A stretch of 64,000 nt of DNA from Virgibacillus_F flavescens (GCF_050574275.1 NZ_CP192260.1:310001-374000), one strand, 5' to 3'; positions 28,723 through 38,211 are shown, numbered from the stretch's first letter. The notes: generated from the sequence alone by a model not told the origin. Made by a program: numbers and translations.

Positions 28723-29073
28723 TTATTTAATGCTTTTCATTATGGAACCAAACTGTTTTACCATTGGAGAAATTTGCTGGAAAGTATTCGCTACTTGCCC
28801 TACTGTAGACATCATCTTATCAAAATCAACTTCACCGTTTTTATTCTGAAAATAATTAAGAAGTCCACTTTGACCAGGTGGTTTGGCTGGATAATTCATT
28901 TGATTAGGTTGCGAGAAAGAATTCCAATAAGCTGGTTGTTTAGGTTTTGCATACATTTGATAAGGTGTAGGGTTAAATGGTGGTATAGCTGATTGATGCC
29001 ATTGCTGATGGGATGGTGGATATGGTGGACGATGATTAAATGGTCCTGGATAATTATTTGGTCTATTGATCAT
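28723..29073 (-). CDS. YppG-like protein, proline-rich
   Basis: 116 residues. The N-terminal 70 residues are rich in Pro, Tyr, Gln and Asn (low complexity, coat-protein-like). The C-terminal 45 residues match the YppG family pattern: SGLLNYFQNKNGEVDFDKM followed by VGQVANTFQQISPMVKQFG. YppG is linked to sporulation in B. subtilis, but its role is not defined. The start is the ATG at 29073, 10 nt after AGAGGTG. Confidence 0.8.
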   Translation of the reverse strand: MINRPNNYPGPFNHRPPYPPSHQQWHQSAIPPFNPTPYQMYAKPKQPAYWNSFSQPNQMNYPAKPPGQSGLLNYFQNKNGEVDFDKMMSTVGQVANTFQQISPMVKQFGSIMKSIK

Positions 29074-29144
29074 TTGACACACACCTCTTTTTCCTCTGTT
29101 TACAATAGAATATGCAAGTCAGAGAAAGGATGTGTCAAATGGGG

Positions 29145-29432
29145 TTATTTGTCGTAGTCTTCATACACATTTCTGAAATAGGAGCCTTGGCTATTCGATA
29201 TCCCGAGCTCGTACTTCAATTTAATTTCTTGGTAACCTAAGACAGGATTGTCATCTATAAACGTTACAGGAGTTCCATATATACCTCTAGCCTGCATTTC
29301 TTTTAGTGTAGAATTATTATTAGAGACGCTTTTCTCCGTGAATTCAATTTTCCACTCATTAAGCAGGTCCACCAAATCTTCACATTCAGGACAATTGTCA
29401 GAAGTATAAATAATAACTTGATGTTCATTCAT
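29145..29432 (-). CDS. Glutaredoxin-like protein
   Basis: 95 residues with a thioredoxin fold and the active-site motif CPEC near residue 14. The cis-proline is in YGTPVTFID and a GYQEIKL follows, as in NrdH/glutaredoxin-like proteins. Probably a cytoplasmic thiol-disulfide oxidoreductase; partner unknown. The ATG at 29432 follows GGGAGGTG at good distance; the in-frame GTG upstream overlaps the site. Confidence 0.85.
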   Translation of the reverse strand: MNEHQVIIYTSDNCPECEDLVDLLNEWKIEFTEKSVSNNNSTLKEMQARGIYGTPVTFIDDNPVLGYQEIKLKYELGISNSQGSYFRNVYEDYDK

Positions 29433-29609
29433 GGTGTGCACCTCCCTTTACATATCCTAAGTTCCTCTTTTATCTTAGTTATAAATTCCCCTATTTCTGA
29501 TACTTAAACTCTTTTATTAAAATAACATTACAAAAAGATTACAATCACCTGTTACTCAGCTTTTGCAGACTGAAAAATGAAGGGCTCCGTAAAATAGCAG
29601 AATAAGGTC

Positions 29610-30110
29610 GCTATCCGTTGTAGTAGTTGACAAAGTATCTCTATACTGCGAATTAACATTAGATTTGTTTCCATTGCAGCCGTCCAGGATCGTTGCGGGC
29701 GGATGCTTTCCGCGGGCACGGCTTCAGTCTCCTCGAGAAACCCACTCTGCGGGGCCTTCAGACTCGTGCTGTTCCCGCTGGAGTCACCGCCCTCCACTCA
29801 CCGGGACTGGTAAAGCGGTTTATGTTTTTTTTCTTAATAAAACCAATGCATGCTGAAATAGACGTGCTATCAGGTGTGCAGTTAATAAACCTTGACATCC
29901 ATATTTTTCCTAGAGAATGGAGCGGATGGCAGTCGACTCCTGCGGGAGGACAGGCATAGGTGAGACCCCGGAGTGCTTCAGCACGAGGAGGCTCACCAGC
30001 CGCCCGCGGAAACGACTGCCAGCAGCGGAAATCTCGTTGCTGTTACTTCGCCGTTTTATATAGCTAAGATGTTACGTCGCAGTTTACATCTACTACGACA
30101 AAGTAACTGG
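29610..30110 (+). repeat. R2 composite element, locus 1 (modules A1 and B1)
   Basis: About 500 bp filling the gap between the glutaredoxin-like and DedA genes. Module A1 (about 29680-29810) has its core enclosed by GGGCGG (29697-29702) and CCGCCC (29787-29792). Module B1 is enclosed by GGCAGTCG (29928-29935) and CGACTGCC (30013-30020). The linker (AAAACCAATGCAT, GAAATAGACGTG, AGGTGTGCAGTTAATAAA) is shared with locus 2, so the whole unit was duplicated. The ends carry ACTGCGA and TCGCAGT in inverted orientation. No gene is supported in 29433-30256. Confidence 0.88.
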
Positions 30111-30256
30111 TAGCAGGGTTTAGTAAAAACACGCTTTATAAACTTTGGTAAATTACATACTTCAAGTGCTACAAGAACTATAATTTATTTCATACATCAA
30201 AAATATTGAACTGCGCAAGTTGAGACGTAAAAAAAAGACCCATGTAACTGGATCTT

Positions 30257-30862
30257 CTACTTCATAGCTGCGTATGCACCTTTTTCTTTCGTTTTTCCTT
30301 TTTTCTTTTTTCGTAGCTTGTAAAAAACGAAAATGATAGCTGCAACTGCCACAACTATTAAAGCATAAAATTGAAATTCTTCCATAAGCGACTTCACAGA
30401 CTTTAAATTACCCACGCTGCCTAACCACAGAATTCCTACTGTCCACGGTAGTATTCCAAGTAGCGTTAACGATAAAAAGGTCCATATATTAACTTTGAAA
30501 ACACCGGATACGTAGGATATATAGTTTCCAATACCCAGCGGCCGGGAGAACGCGATACTCCATATTCCAAATTTTTTAAACCAGCGTTCAGACTTCTCTA
30601 TTTTCTTGCGGCTTGTTTTCTCTTTCAACTTATCTTCCAGCTTATATCCGATAATATATGGAATAATGCTGAAGACTGTGTAAACTATACTTGCCAGTAA
30701 TCCATACAACACAATTTCAATAAATGAAAGCTGTAAAATATACCCGAATACAAGTGTAACTAGTCCACCGGGAAATGGAAGTGATGAAGCCTCAATTGCA
30801 AGGCTAGCAAGTAGTCCCCATATGCCATACTCTTTTATTACGTCTATTACAACCTCCAGCAT
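30257..30862 (-). CDS. DedA family (SNARE-associated, VTT domain) membrane protein
   Basis: 201 residues with four to five membrane segments, the DedA signatures SSLPFPGGLVTLVFGY near residue 26 and FSRPLGIGNYISYVSGVF near 105. Family members act as lipid (undecaprenyl phosphate or phospholipid) flippases. The basic C-terminal tail (KLRKKKKGKTKEK) is cytoplasmic. The ATG at 30862 has AAGGTGG upstream. It lies 26 bp after the DUF1206 gene and is probably co-transcribed. Confidence 0.9.
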   Translation of the reverse strand: MLEVVIDVIKEYGIWGLLASLAIEASSLPFPGGLVTLVFGYILQLSFIEIVLYGLLASIVYTVFSIIPYIIGYKLEDKLKEKTSRKKIEKSERWFKKFGIWSIAFSRPLGIGNYISYVSGVFKVNIWTFLSLTLLGILPWTVGILWLGSVGNLKSVKSLMEEFQFYALIVVAVAAIIFVFYKLRKKKKGKTKEKGAYAAMK

Positions 30863-30888
30863 TTTACATACCACCTTCTATTAATCCG

Positions 30889-31737
30889 CTAATCTTTTTT
30901 TACTTGAATATTTCTTTTCTTACCTTCAAAAATGGTAAAAATACCGTATAATAACAAACCTAATGATATAATTCCAAGCATTGTCTTACCATAAGGTTCC
31001 TGTGAGATCTGTGCTAAGGCACTATCGATCCCCGTCACACTGTTTGGTTCAGCAATCCAGCCTGCATGTGCTATAAAACCGCCTAGAACTCCAAAAGTCA
31101 AACCCCTGGCTATATATCCTATCTTCCCTATTACTGAAAGAACAAACTGCTCATATTTTTCCATTTCATGTGTTTTTAATTCCTTTAAGTAAGATCCAGT
31201 TATTCCTCGAATTATTTGAACGGCCGCGAAAATTAGAATCCCTAAGCCGATTAGTCCTATAATCACTCGTCCAAATGGCATTTCGATTACTTTTGCCATC
31301 CAGGCTTGTTTTGAACTTCCTGACTGACCAGACCGCATAGCAATGGTGGCAAATTTCGCGGCTATTCCCATGTATATAAGGGCATAAAAAAAGAAACCCA
31401 TTCGTATTAGAATCCCTTTAAACCTAGTCTCGACATTATCCGGTTCAATTATAACCTGTGTAATCAACCAAGTTATGTAACCTGTTAAACCCAATACAAT
31501 GACCCAAATGATTAATTCGCCAAATGGCTTACTTGCGATTGAGGCAATTGCTCCCTGTTGTCCGCTTTTTTGACCAATTCCTACTGCTGCCAGCATGGAA
31601 ATTATGCCTATTAATGCGTACACTGTTCCTTTTGCGGAAAAACCAATCCTCGAGTACCATCTAACCCATGGTTTTAATCTATCGTCTGCATCCTTTCGTT
31701 TTAAAAAGGATTTTATTCTGCTTTTCATATCATCCAT
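30889..31737 (-). CDS. DUF1206 domain membrane protein
   Basis: 282 residues with three tandem DUF1206 repeats, each two membrane helices. They begin near GFSAKGTVYALIGI, GFFFYALIYMGIA and GYIARGLTFGVLGG, and each ends with a KPFGELI/MPFGRVI/EPYGKTMLG type motif. Function unknown. GAGGGATG lies upstream of the ATG. It forms a likely operon with the DedA gene downstream. Confidence 0.87.
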   Translation of the reverse strand: MDDMKSRIKSFLKRKDADDRLKPWVRWYSRIGFSAKGTVYALIGIISMLAAVGIGQKSGQQGAIASIASKPFGELIIWVIVLGLTGYITWLITQVIIEPDNVETRFKGILIRMGFFFYALIYMGIAAKFATIAMRSGQSGSSKQAWMAKVIEMPFGRVIIGLIGLGILIFAAVQIIRGITGSYLKELKTHEMEKYEQFVLSVIGKIGYIARGLTFGVLGGFIAHAGWIAEPNSVTGIDSALAQISQEPYGKTMLGIISLGLLLYGIFTIFEGKKRNIQVKKD

Positions 31738-31800
31738 ACATTCATCCCTCAGCTACATTATTAGTAATGATTATTCTATCTAGCAAGATTTTTTATTGTT

Positions 31801-32697
31801 TTATACCGTTCCTTTAATCATTCGAATGTATTTTGGCAGAATTTCAAGTGATGCTGGAGTTTTCCAATTAATTTCACCGTCCATGTCTATTTCTTTTGCT
31901 GTGTCTGTTTGAACGTCCAGCGTTTTCGTCTGAAAATGAATTAGTTCAGATAGCTGATCGACGTCAGTTGTTGGTTTATTCATAGACATAAATTCACGAA
32001 AAGAAGCCAGGTTTGAATTTTTTATAATCAGCACATCCATTTTTCCATCTGTAGGATCCGCAGTAGTAACCGGAAGTTCCCTTGTACCGAGAAACCTTCC
32101 ATTTAATACCAGTATTAACACTGCTTCCCCTTCATACATTTCACTATCAGCACTAATTTTATAAGAAAATGTTTCAGCCTGGTTAAATGTTCGCAATGTA
32201 CTCATATAATAACTTAGAACACCAAAGCTTTTTTTCTGGTTTTGATCTATGTTTAACGAAGCTTCCGATACAAAGCCGATGCCCCAGAAATTAAGAAAAT
32301 AACTATCATTTGATTTCCCTAAATCAATATCGACTATTTCGCCTTTTGCAATACCTTTTGCAGCTTCCTGAAGATTTTGCGAGGTCCCTAGCATTCGACT
32401 GAAATCATTTGAAGTTCCACCCGGCAAAACACCAATAATTGGTCGCCTATCCAACGGTGCGATGCTGTTAATACATTCGTGAATCGTTCCATCGCCACCT
32501 AATATAACAATAATATCAACTTGACTGGCAAAATCGATACACGTCTTTTTTGCTTCTTCAATTGTTTCTGTTTGAACAATTGACAGCTTCTTTATTGCTT
32601 GAGCTATGGTAGGTAAAGTTTGTGCAAGCTTTTGATCTAAATCGTCACTTCCTGCATTACCATTGTATAAAAATAATCCTTCTTTATATTGAACCAT
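31801..32697 (-). CDS. Diacylglycerol kinase family lipid kinase (YegS/BmrU type)
   Basis: 298 residues. The nucleotide-binding motif GGDGTIHE lies near residue 75 and PGGTSNDFSRML near 105; the second domain has GEAVLILVLNGRFLG and the closing LEILPKYIRMIKG. Soluble lipid kinases of this family phosphorylate diacylglycerol or sphingoid-like lipids; DgkB recycles diacylglycerol in Bacillus, but this looks like the BmrU/YtlR-type paralogue. AGGAGG lies 7 nt before the ATG. Confidence 0.9.
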   Translation of the reverse strand: MVQYKEGLFLYNGNAGSDDLDQKLAQTLPTIAQAIKKLSIVQTETIEEAKKTCIDFASQVDIIVILGGDGTIHECINSIAPLDRRPIIGVLPGGTSNDFSRMLGTSQNLQEAAKGIAKGEIVDIDLGKSNDSYFLNFWGIGFVSEASLNIDQNQKKSFGVLSYYMSTLRTFNQAETFSYKISADSEMYEGEAVLILVLNGRFLGTRELPVTTADPTDGKMDVLIIKNSNLASFREFMSMNKPTTDVDQLSELIHFQTKTLDVQTDTAKEIDMDGEINWKTPASLEILPKYIRMIKGTV

Positions 32698-32953
32698 GAC
32701 AATACCTCCTACCTGTATAGTTCTATATTACCTCTATTTGTAATGTGAAAAACCTATATCTTAATTTATTATTTTACTTTAACATCATCTAATAATCCCT
32801 ATCCATTTCCTCTATGTCAAACATTTAAAACTATTAATAATATTTATTATTAATTTCACGTAAATTTTCAAAAAACATCTAGCAATTTTATCCAAAATGT
32901 TATTTAATAAAAGAGTAGGATTTTTAATTTTCTAATTACACAGGAGGGTCAAA

Positions 32954-33883
32954 ATGAAAAAGTTTTTTAGTTTGTTGCTAGTTTTATGTTTAGTGTTTGT
33001 TCTTGCAGCGTGTGGGGATTCTAAAGATGGCGATGCAAAAGGCGGAGATAGTAAAGAAGAAAGCCTTACCCCAGAGACACTAGTAATTGGTTTTGTACCA
33101 TCTCAAGACTCAGATACTATTGCTGATACTGTTCAGCCACTAGCTGATCGCTTGTCGGATGAACTTGGAATTGAGGTTAAAGGACAAGTAATGACTAGCT
33201 ACAACTCACTTGTTGAGGCAATGGGAGCTAATCAGGTTCACGTTGGATTTATTCCAGCATTTGGTTATGTTCTGGCAAATGAGCAATACGGTGCTGAAGT
33301 TATTTTAAAATCAATCCGCTATGGATCAGGTACATATAAAGCACAATACCTAGTACGTGCTGATTCAGGAATTGAAACGCTGGAAGATTTAAAAGGCAAA
33401 ATCTGGGCTTACCCTGATAAAGGATCAACATCCGGATACCTTTTCCCAGCAAGTCAATTAATGAAGAAGTTTGATTATGCAACTGCGCCAGAACTAGAGA
33501 CTGATTTCTTCTCTAATACAGTTCAAGCTGGTGGACATGATACTGCTGCTCTTGCTGTTTTAGAAGGAGATGCAGACGTTGCAACTACTTTTGACGATGT
33601 TCGTACAGAACTTGAAGCAGAACATCCTGATGTAATGGAAAAATTAAAGGTAATTGGATATACCGAAGAAATCCCGAACGATACAATTTCTGTAACTAAA
33701 GAACTTGATGATGACCTTGTGAAACAAATAAAAGAAGTCTTCCTTTCATTTAACGATGATGAAGAAATGATCAAGATCATGAATGAAGTATATAACTGGG
33801 ACGCTATCGATGAAGCTTCTGATGAAGAGTATAAAGTTGTAAAAGATACGTATCAGGAATTCAAAGATAATATCGAATTATAA
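32954..33883 (+). CDS. phnD: Phosphonate/phosphate-type ABC transporter substrate-binding lipoprotein
   Basis: 309 residues with a lipoprotein signal peptide (lipobox LAAC, Cys20) and a PhnD-like type II periplasmic-binding fold. Family motifs are LVIGFVPSQDSDT at the start of the mature protein, YGSGTYKAQYLVRADSGI and YPDKGSTSGYLFP (Ser/Thr residues that bind the phosphonate or phosphite head group). CAGGAGGG precedes the ATG. A terminator and R1 copies lie between it and phnC, so the binding protein may be made in excess over the rest. The true ligand could be phosphonate, phosphite or a phosphate ester. Confidence 0.92.
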   Translation: MKKFFSLLLVLCLVFVLAACGDSKDGDAKGGDSKEESLTPETLVIGFVPSQDSDTIADTVQPLADRLSDELGIEVKGQVMTSYNSLVEAMGANQVHVGFIPAFGYVLANEQYGAEVILKSIRYGSGTYKAQYLVRADSGIETLEDLKGKIWAYPDKGSTSGYLFPASQLMKKFDYATAPELETDFFSNTVQAGGHDTAALAVLEGDADVATTFDDVRTELEAEHPDVMEKLKVIGYTEEIPNDTISVTKELDDDLVKQIKEVFLSFNDDEEMIKIMNEVYNWDAIDEASDEEYKVVKDTYQEFKDNIEL

Positions 33884-33895
33884 TATATATTTAAT

Positions 33896-33985
33896 TATAG
33901 AAAACTTGGCAAATCGCCAAGCATTAATGGCGAAAGCCTTAATTGCACTTATGCAGTAAGAAAGAATTTATACTTCTTACCTGCT
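33896..33985 (+). repeat. R1 dispersed repeat, copy e
   Basis: Landmarks are ATAGAAAACTTGGC, ATTAATGGCGAAAGCC, TTGCACTTATGCAGTAAGAA and TTTATACTTCTTACCTGCTA. It is inserted between phnD and its terminator. Confidence 0.87.
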
Positions 33986-33987
33986 AA

Positions 33988-34022
33988 TAAAAAAGGGAGA
34001 GGTATTTATCTCTCCCTTTTTC
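33988..34022 (+). terminator. Terminator after phnD
   Basis: AAAAAGGGAGAG pairs perfectly with CTCTCCCTTTTT around an 8-nt loop and continues into TCTT. It separates phnD from phnC-E-E. Confidence 0.9.
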
Positions 34023-34028
34023 TTGCAC

Positions 34029-34072
34029 ATTATAAAACTTGGCTGATTACCAAGCACTTATGCAATGCCGAT
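34029..34072 (+). repeat. R1 repeat, partial copy g
   Basis: TATAAAACTTGGCTGATTAC, CCAAGC and CACTTATGCAATGCCG resemble a shortened R1. It lies upstream of phnC. The remaining gap to phnC contains AGCGCC/GGCGCT, a short hairpin. Confidence 0.5.
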
Positions 34073-34155
34073 ATCCGGAACAATTAATCTGTTAAGCTCG
34101 GAGCGCCTTACCAGGGCGCTTCAGCTTTTCTTAGTATTTAGGAGGACATACATAC

Positions 34156-34932
34156 ATGATCGAATTTAAAGACGTAAGCCTCGTGTACCCGAATGGAACA
34201 GAAGGTTTGAAAAATATCAACACGACTATTAAAGATGGTGAGTTTGTCGTTATTGTAGGATTATCTGGTGCAGGAAAATCCACGTTTATTCGAAGCATTA
34301 ATCGCCTGGTTACACCTACACAGGGTTCACTTTTAATTGATGAGGAAAACATTATTGACTATCGTGGGACAAACCTGCGTAAACTGCGTACAAAAATTGG
34401 TATGATATTTCAAAATTATAACCTGGTAAAACGTTCAAGTGTGTTAAAAAATGTTCTTGCCGGCCGCCTTGGTCATACTGGTACATTAAGATCTATTATG
34501 GGTCTATACAAAAAAGAAGATATTGGACTTGCTTACGAAAGCCTGAAACGTGTGAATATTGATGAGAAATTATATAACCGGGCAGATGAATTAAGCGGTG
34601 GGCAACAGCAGCGTGTCAGTATCGCCCGCGTGCTTACACAGAAGCCGTCATATATATTAGCGGATGAGCCTGTAGCTTCACTTGATCCGCCTACCTCACA
34701 TCAGGTTATGACCTATCTGAAGAAAATTAATAAAGAAGACAATATTACTACAATCGTTAATCTGCACTTTATTGATATGGCTATGGAATATGCTGATCGT
34801 ATTATTGGTATGCGCGCTGGTGAGGTTGTCTTTGATGGCCCAGTTTCTGAGGTAACTGAAAAAACGTTCGAAGAAATCTACGGCCGTACAATACGTGAGG
34901 ATGACTTGCGTGGGGGTGCAAAGGAATCGTGA
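34156..34932 (+). CDS. phnC: Phosphonate-type ABC transporter ATP-binding protein
   Basis: 258 residues. Walker A is GLSGAGKST near residue 36, the signature LSGGQQQRVSIAR near 145 and Walker B YILADEPVASLDP near 165, with the H-loop NLHFIDMA near 197. It matches PhnC in length and in the N-terminal IEFKDVSLVYPNGTEGL. It energises import with the two following permeases. AGGAGG lies 10 nt before the ATG, and its stop overlaps the GTG of the next gene by 4 bp. Confidence 0.95.
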   Translation: MIEFKDVSLVYPNGTEGLKNINTTIKDGEFVVIVGLSGAGKSTFIRSINRLVTPTQGSLLIDEENIIDYRGTNLRKLRTKIGMIFQNYNLVKRSSVLKNVLAGRLGHTGTLRSIMGLYKKEDIGLAYESLKRVNIDEKLYNRADELSGGQQQRVSIARVLTQKPSYILADEPVASLDPPTSHQVMTYLKKINKEDNITTIVNLHFIDMAMEYADRIIGMRAGEVVFDGPVSEVTEKTFEEIYGRTIREDDLRGGAKES

Positions 34933-35732
34933 GCAAACTAACTAATTCCAGTATCCCGCCGATTTATCCAAGGAAAAAGAAGGCTCAGATGACAGTTATT
35001 TTAACGGTCGTACTGGGATTCTATCTGTTCAGCATGTTCTGGACACAGCAGAAAATGGTCGGTGGCTTCGGAAACGCGATTGGAAATATTATTGTGGTTG
35101 TTGAAAAGTTCTTTCCACCCAATATGAGCGTTATCCCTGCGGTATGGGATCCAATGGCCCAAACGATACAGATGGCAATAATCGCCACCACTATTGCCGC
35201 AATCCTTACCGTTCCATTAGCACTTTTGTCAGCGCAAAACATTACAACTATTAAACCGCTTTATGCAACGACACGAACCATACTCAATATCTTACGTACG
35301 ATTCCTGATTTAGTATTAGCCGTTGTCTTTGTTGGACTATTTGGTGTCGGTCTATTTCCCGGAATTGTTGCATTAGTTATTTTTTCACTCGGTATTTTAG
35401 CCAAATTGATTAGTGAAACGATTGAATCGGTCGACATGAATCCACTTGAAGCAATGCGAGCATCTGGAGGAAGTGTAATCCAGGTAATCGCGTATGGACT
35501 CGTCCCCCAGATAATGCCGCAATTCGCATCATTCGTATTGTATGTTTTTGAGATAAACATTAGAGCATCTGTTGTCCTTGGTCTTGTTGGAGCTGGCGGA
35601 ATCGGCCTTGTCCTTGATCAGCAGCTGAAGTTCTACAACTATCCTAATGTAATGGCTATCATTATACTTATTTTTGTTGTAGTACTAATCATAGAATATA
35701 TTAGTAACAAATTAAGGGAGGCATTAATTTAA
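34929..35732 (+). CDS. phnE: Phosphonate-type ABC transporter permease (first PhnE)
   Basis: 267 residues with about six membrane segments. The EAA-like cytoplasmic loop is EAMRASGGSVIQVIAYGLVPQIMP near residue 175, followed by VLGLVGAGGIGLVLDQQ. The start is GTG overlapping the phnC stop (GTGA), showing translational coupling. It pairs with the next permease to make a heterodimer, the usual form in Bacilli and cyanobacteria. Confidence 0.94.
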   Translation: MSKLTNSSIPPIYPRKKKAQMTVILTVVLGFYLFSMFWTQQKMVGGFGNAIGNIIVVVEKFFPPNMSVIPAVWDPMAQTIQMAIIATTIAAILTVPLALLSAQNITTIKPLYATTRTILNILRTIPDLVLAVVFVGLFGVGLFPGIVALVIFSLGILAKLISETIESVDMNPLEAMRASGGSVIQVIAYGLVPQIMPQFASFVLYVFEINIRASVVLGLVGAGGIGLVLDQQLKFYNYPNVMAIIILIFVVVLIIEYISNKLREALI

Positions 35733-36532
35733 TGAAAACTTTTTCATTACCTCCAAAACCACCAAAGTCAGGATTAAATAAAATAAAAAAAGTATTCATT
35801 ACCATTGCTCTGATCGCTCTCTATATTTGGACGTTTCTCGGTATTGATATTGATTGGGGTCGGGCAATTGAACGCTCCATCAGCAATTTCAGTGTTATTA
35901 TACCAAAACTGTTCAGTCCTGATTGGTCTGCTACTGGTGAGGTTACGCTAAAAATAATTGAGACCGTATTAATAGCCTTTGCCGGATCATTTATGGCGGC
36001 GGTGCTCGCTGTACCTTTAGGATTTCTTGCAGCAAAAAATATGTCACGCATTAACTTCCTATCAAGCATCGGCAAATGGATTTTATCTGCTGTCCGTGCT
36101 TTTCCGGATATAATACTTGCGATATTATTTGTAGTTGCCGTTGGACCAAACGCATTTGCTGGAGTGCTTGCAATTGCTATAGGTTCTACTGGAATGCTTG
36201 GAAAACTTTATTCAGAGGTTGTTGAGTCCATTGATATGAAGGTTGTTGAAGCTATGGAAGCGAACGGCGCGAATAAGGTTCAGATGCTTTTCTATGGTGT
36301 TATCCCACAGATCATTCCTGAGTTTCTGTCTTATGCCATCTATCGGTTTGAGATCGATGTACGTGCATCCTCCATACTGGGAATTGTTGGTGCGGGTGGT
36401 ATTGGTACAATGATTATTTTTGCAGCAAATAACCGAAATTGGAGCGAGATGGGACTTATCCTGTTAGCCATAATTATTGTAGTAACAATTATCGATTTTA
36501 TATCTGCAAGAATACGACGTAAAATTGTATAG
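35732..36532 (+). CDS. phnE: Phosphonate-type ABC transporter permease (second PhnE)
   Basis: 266 residues, homologous to the preceding permease, with the loop EAMEANGANKVQMLFYGVIPQIIPE near residue 170 and ILGIVGAGGIGTMI. The ATG overlaps the stop of the first permease by one base (TAATG). About six membrane segments. A weak hairpin (CGAAATTAAAGAA/TTCTTTGATTTCG, 36546-36575) followed by T-rich sequence separates it from the nucleotidase gene and may act as a partial attenuator. Confidence 0.94.
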   Translation: MKTFSLPPKPPKSGLNKIKKVFITIALIALYIWTFLGIDIDWGRAIERSISNFSVIIPKLFSPDWSATGEVTLKIIETVLIAFAGSFMAAVLAVPLGFLAAKNMSRINFLSSIGKWILSAVRAFPDIILAILFVVAVGPNAFAGVLAIAIGSTGMLGKLYSEVVESIDMKVVEAMEANGANKVQMLFYGVIPQIIPEFLSYAIYRFEIDVRASSILGIVGAGGIGTMIIFAANNRNWSEMGLILLAIIIVVTIIDFISARIRRKIV

Positions 36533-36609
36533 ACTCAGCTAGAAGCGAAATTAAAGAAGTAATTCTTTGATTTCGTTTCCTTATTTTTATTTAAAAGGAG
36601 CATTTATAC

Positions 36610-38181
36610 ATGGATACCACAAAGGTAAAAATTCTATATACAAGTGATGTTCACGGGAACGCATTACCGATTATTTATGGTTCAAACCAACCATCTGATT
36701 TAGGGCTGGCGAAGTATGCGACTGTGACCAAGAAAGCAAGACAAGAAAACGATAATCTGCTTTTACTGGACAATGGGGATTTAATTCAAGGTACACCGCT
36801 TATGACACATTATGTGAAACAACACCAGGATAAAGAAAATCCAATGATTGGAATTATGAATCGAATTGGTATTGAGGCAAGCGTGATAGGTAACCATGAA
36901 TTTAATTTCGGAATGGATGTTTTGGAAAATGCTGTACAGCAGGCGAATTTTCCATGGCTATCTGTAAATAGCATTAACAGAAAGACAGATCAGCCTTACT
37001 TTGGAAAACCCTATTATATAAAAGAATTGAATAACGGAATTAAGATTGCTGTTTTGGGGGTAACTACTCATTACATACCAAACTGGGAATCTCCTGAGCA
37101 TATTAAAGAAATTTCTTTTCCGGACGCTATGAAGTCTCTCCAGAAATGGGTGCCACACGTCCGCACCGTAGAAAAACCAGATTTACTAATTGTATCCTAT
37201 CACGGCGGATTTGAACGGGATATTGAAACCGGTGAAGCTACTGAAGCACTCACAGGAGAAAACCAAGGCTACCAATTATGCCAGGAAATTGAAGGCATAG
37301 ACATCTTACTTACAGGACACCAGCACCGCTCCTTAACTGGTATGGTTAATCAAGTACTGGTCATCCAGCCAGGGTTTAATGCACAAAGCTATGGTGAGAT
37401 TAATGTGGAATTTGGTCAATCTGAAAACACGTGGCAACTAATCAATAAAGAAGCACATGTTCATAGACTTGACGGAGTTGAACCTGCCAGAGAAATCGTA
37501 GAATACATGACGGAATTGGAAAGCTCCACCCAATCATGGCTGGATGAGCCTGTTGGTTACATCGATGGTGATATGTCTATCGAGGATCCATTTGAGGCTC
37601 GGATCAACAAGCATCCGTTTATTGAATTTATCCAACATGTTCAGATGAAAGCAACAGGTGCTGATATTTCCGTTACTTCGCTGCTCAATAATAAATCCAA
37701 AGGTTTTGGTCCGGTAGTAACCATGCGTGATATTGTAGCAAATTATATGTACCCTAATACTTTAGTTGTATTAGCATTAACAGGTGCTGACATTGCAGCG
37801 GCATTAGAAAAGACTGCGTCTTACTTCATCATAAATGATTCTGATGAAATAGATGTTAACCCCGTATTTAGTGAACCAAAGCCACAGCACTATAATTATG
37901 ACATGTGGGAAGGTATTGCGTACACGATTAACGTGAATAATGCTGTTGGAGCGCGTGTCGAGGACGTTCGTAAAAACGGAGAAAATCTGGATATGGACGC
38001 CACTTATCATGTTGTATTAAATAATTACAGAGCAAATGGTGGAGGAAATTACCATATGTTTAAAAACAAACCAATTATGAAAGAAGTCCAGCAGGATACC
38101 GTTGAACTTATTCGTTGGTATTTTGAACAGCATCCGACGGTTAAAGCAAACGTAACGAAAAATTTTCGTGTACACAAATAA
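36610..38181 (+). CDS. Cytoplasmic 5'-nucleotidase/metallophosphoesterase family protein
   Basis: 523 residues in two domains. The N-terminal calcineurin-like phosphoesterase (about 5-245) has the metal ligands TSDVHGN, DNGDLIQG, GNHEFNFG and TGHQHRS. The C-terminal 5'-nucleotidase domain (about 330-500) has the substrate signature NYRANGGGNYHMF. Relatives hydrolyse 5'-nucleotides, 2',3'-cyclic nucleotides or UDP-sugars. There is no signal peptide, unlike most family members, so it should act in the cytosol. Its place behind phnC-E-E suggests it processes an imported phosphate ester; this is inference. Start ATG with AAAAGGAG upstream. Confidence 0.9.
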   Translation: MDTTKVKILYTSDVHGNALPIIYGSNQPSDLGLAKYATVTKKARQENDNLLLLDNGDLIQGTPLMTHYVKQHQDKENPMIGIMNRIGIEASVIGNHEFNFGMDVLENAVQQANFPWLSVNSINRKTDQPYFGKPYYIKELNNGIKIAVLGVTTHYIPNWESPEHIKEISFPDAMKSLQKWVPHVRTVEKPDLLIVSYHGGFERDIETGEATEALTGENQGYQLCQEIEGIDILLTGHQHRSLTGMVNQVLVIQPGFNAQSYGEINVEFGQSENTWQLINKEAHVHRLDGVEPAREIVEYMTELESSTQSWLDEPVGYIDGDMSIEDPFEARINKHPFIEFIQHVQMKATGADISVTSLLNNKSKGFGPVVTMRDIVANYMYPNTLVVLALTGADIAAALEKTASYFIINDSDEIDVNPVFSEPKPQHYNYDMWEGIAYTINVNNAVGARVEDVRKNGENLDMDATYHVVLNNYRANGGGNYHMFKNKPIMKEVQQDTVELIRWYFEQHPTVKANVTKNFRVHK

Positions 38182-38211
38182 GCGACAGCCAGCTTGCAAA
38201 ACATAAACTGG

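Noticed and set aside
29552..29959. Frames of 63-88 residues on both strands
   Set aside because: They are inside R2 locus 1; GC-rich hairpins create open frames on both strands.
20538..30110. Possible CRISPR array
   Set aside because: The repeats are few, long, inverted and unevenly spaced, and no cas genes are present.
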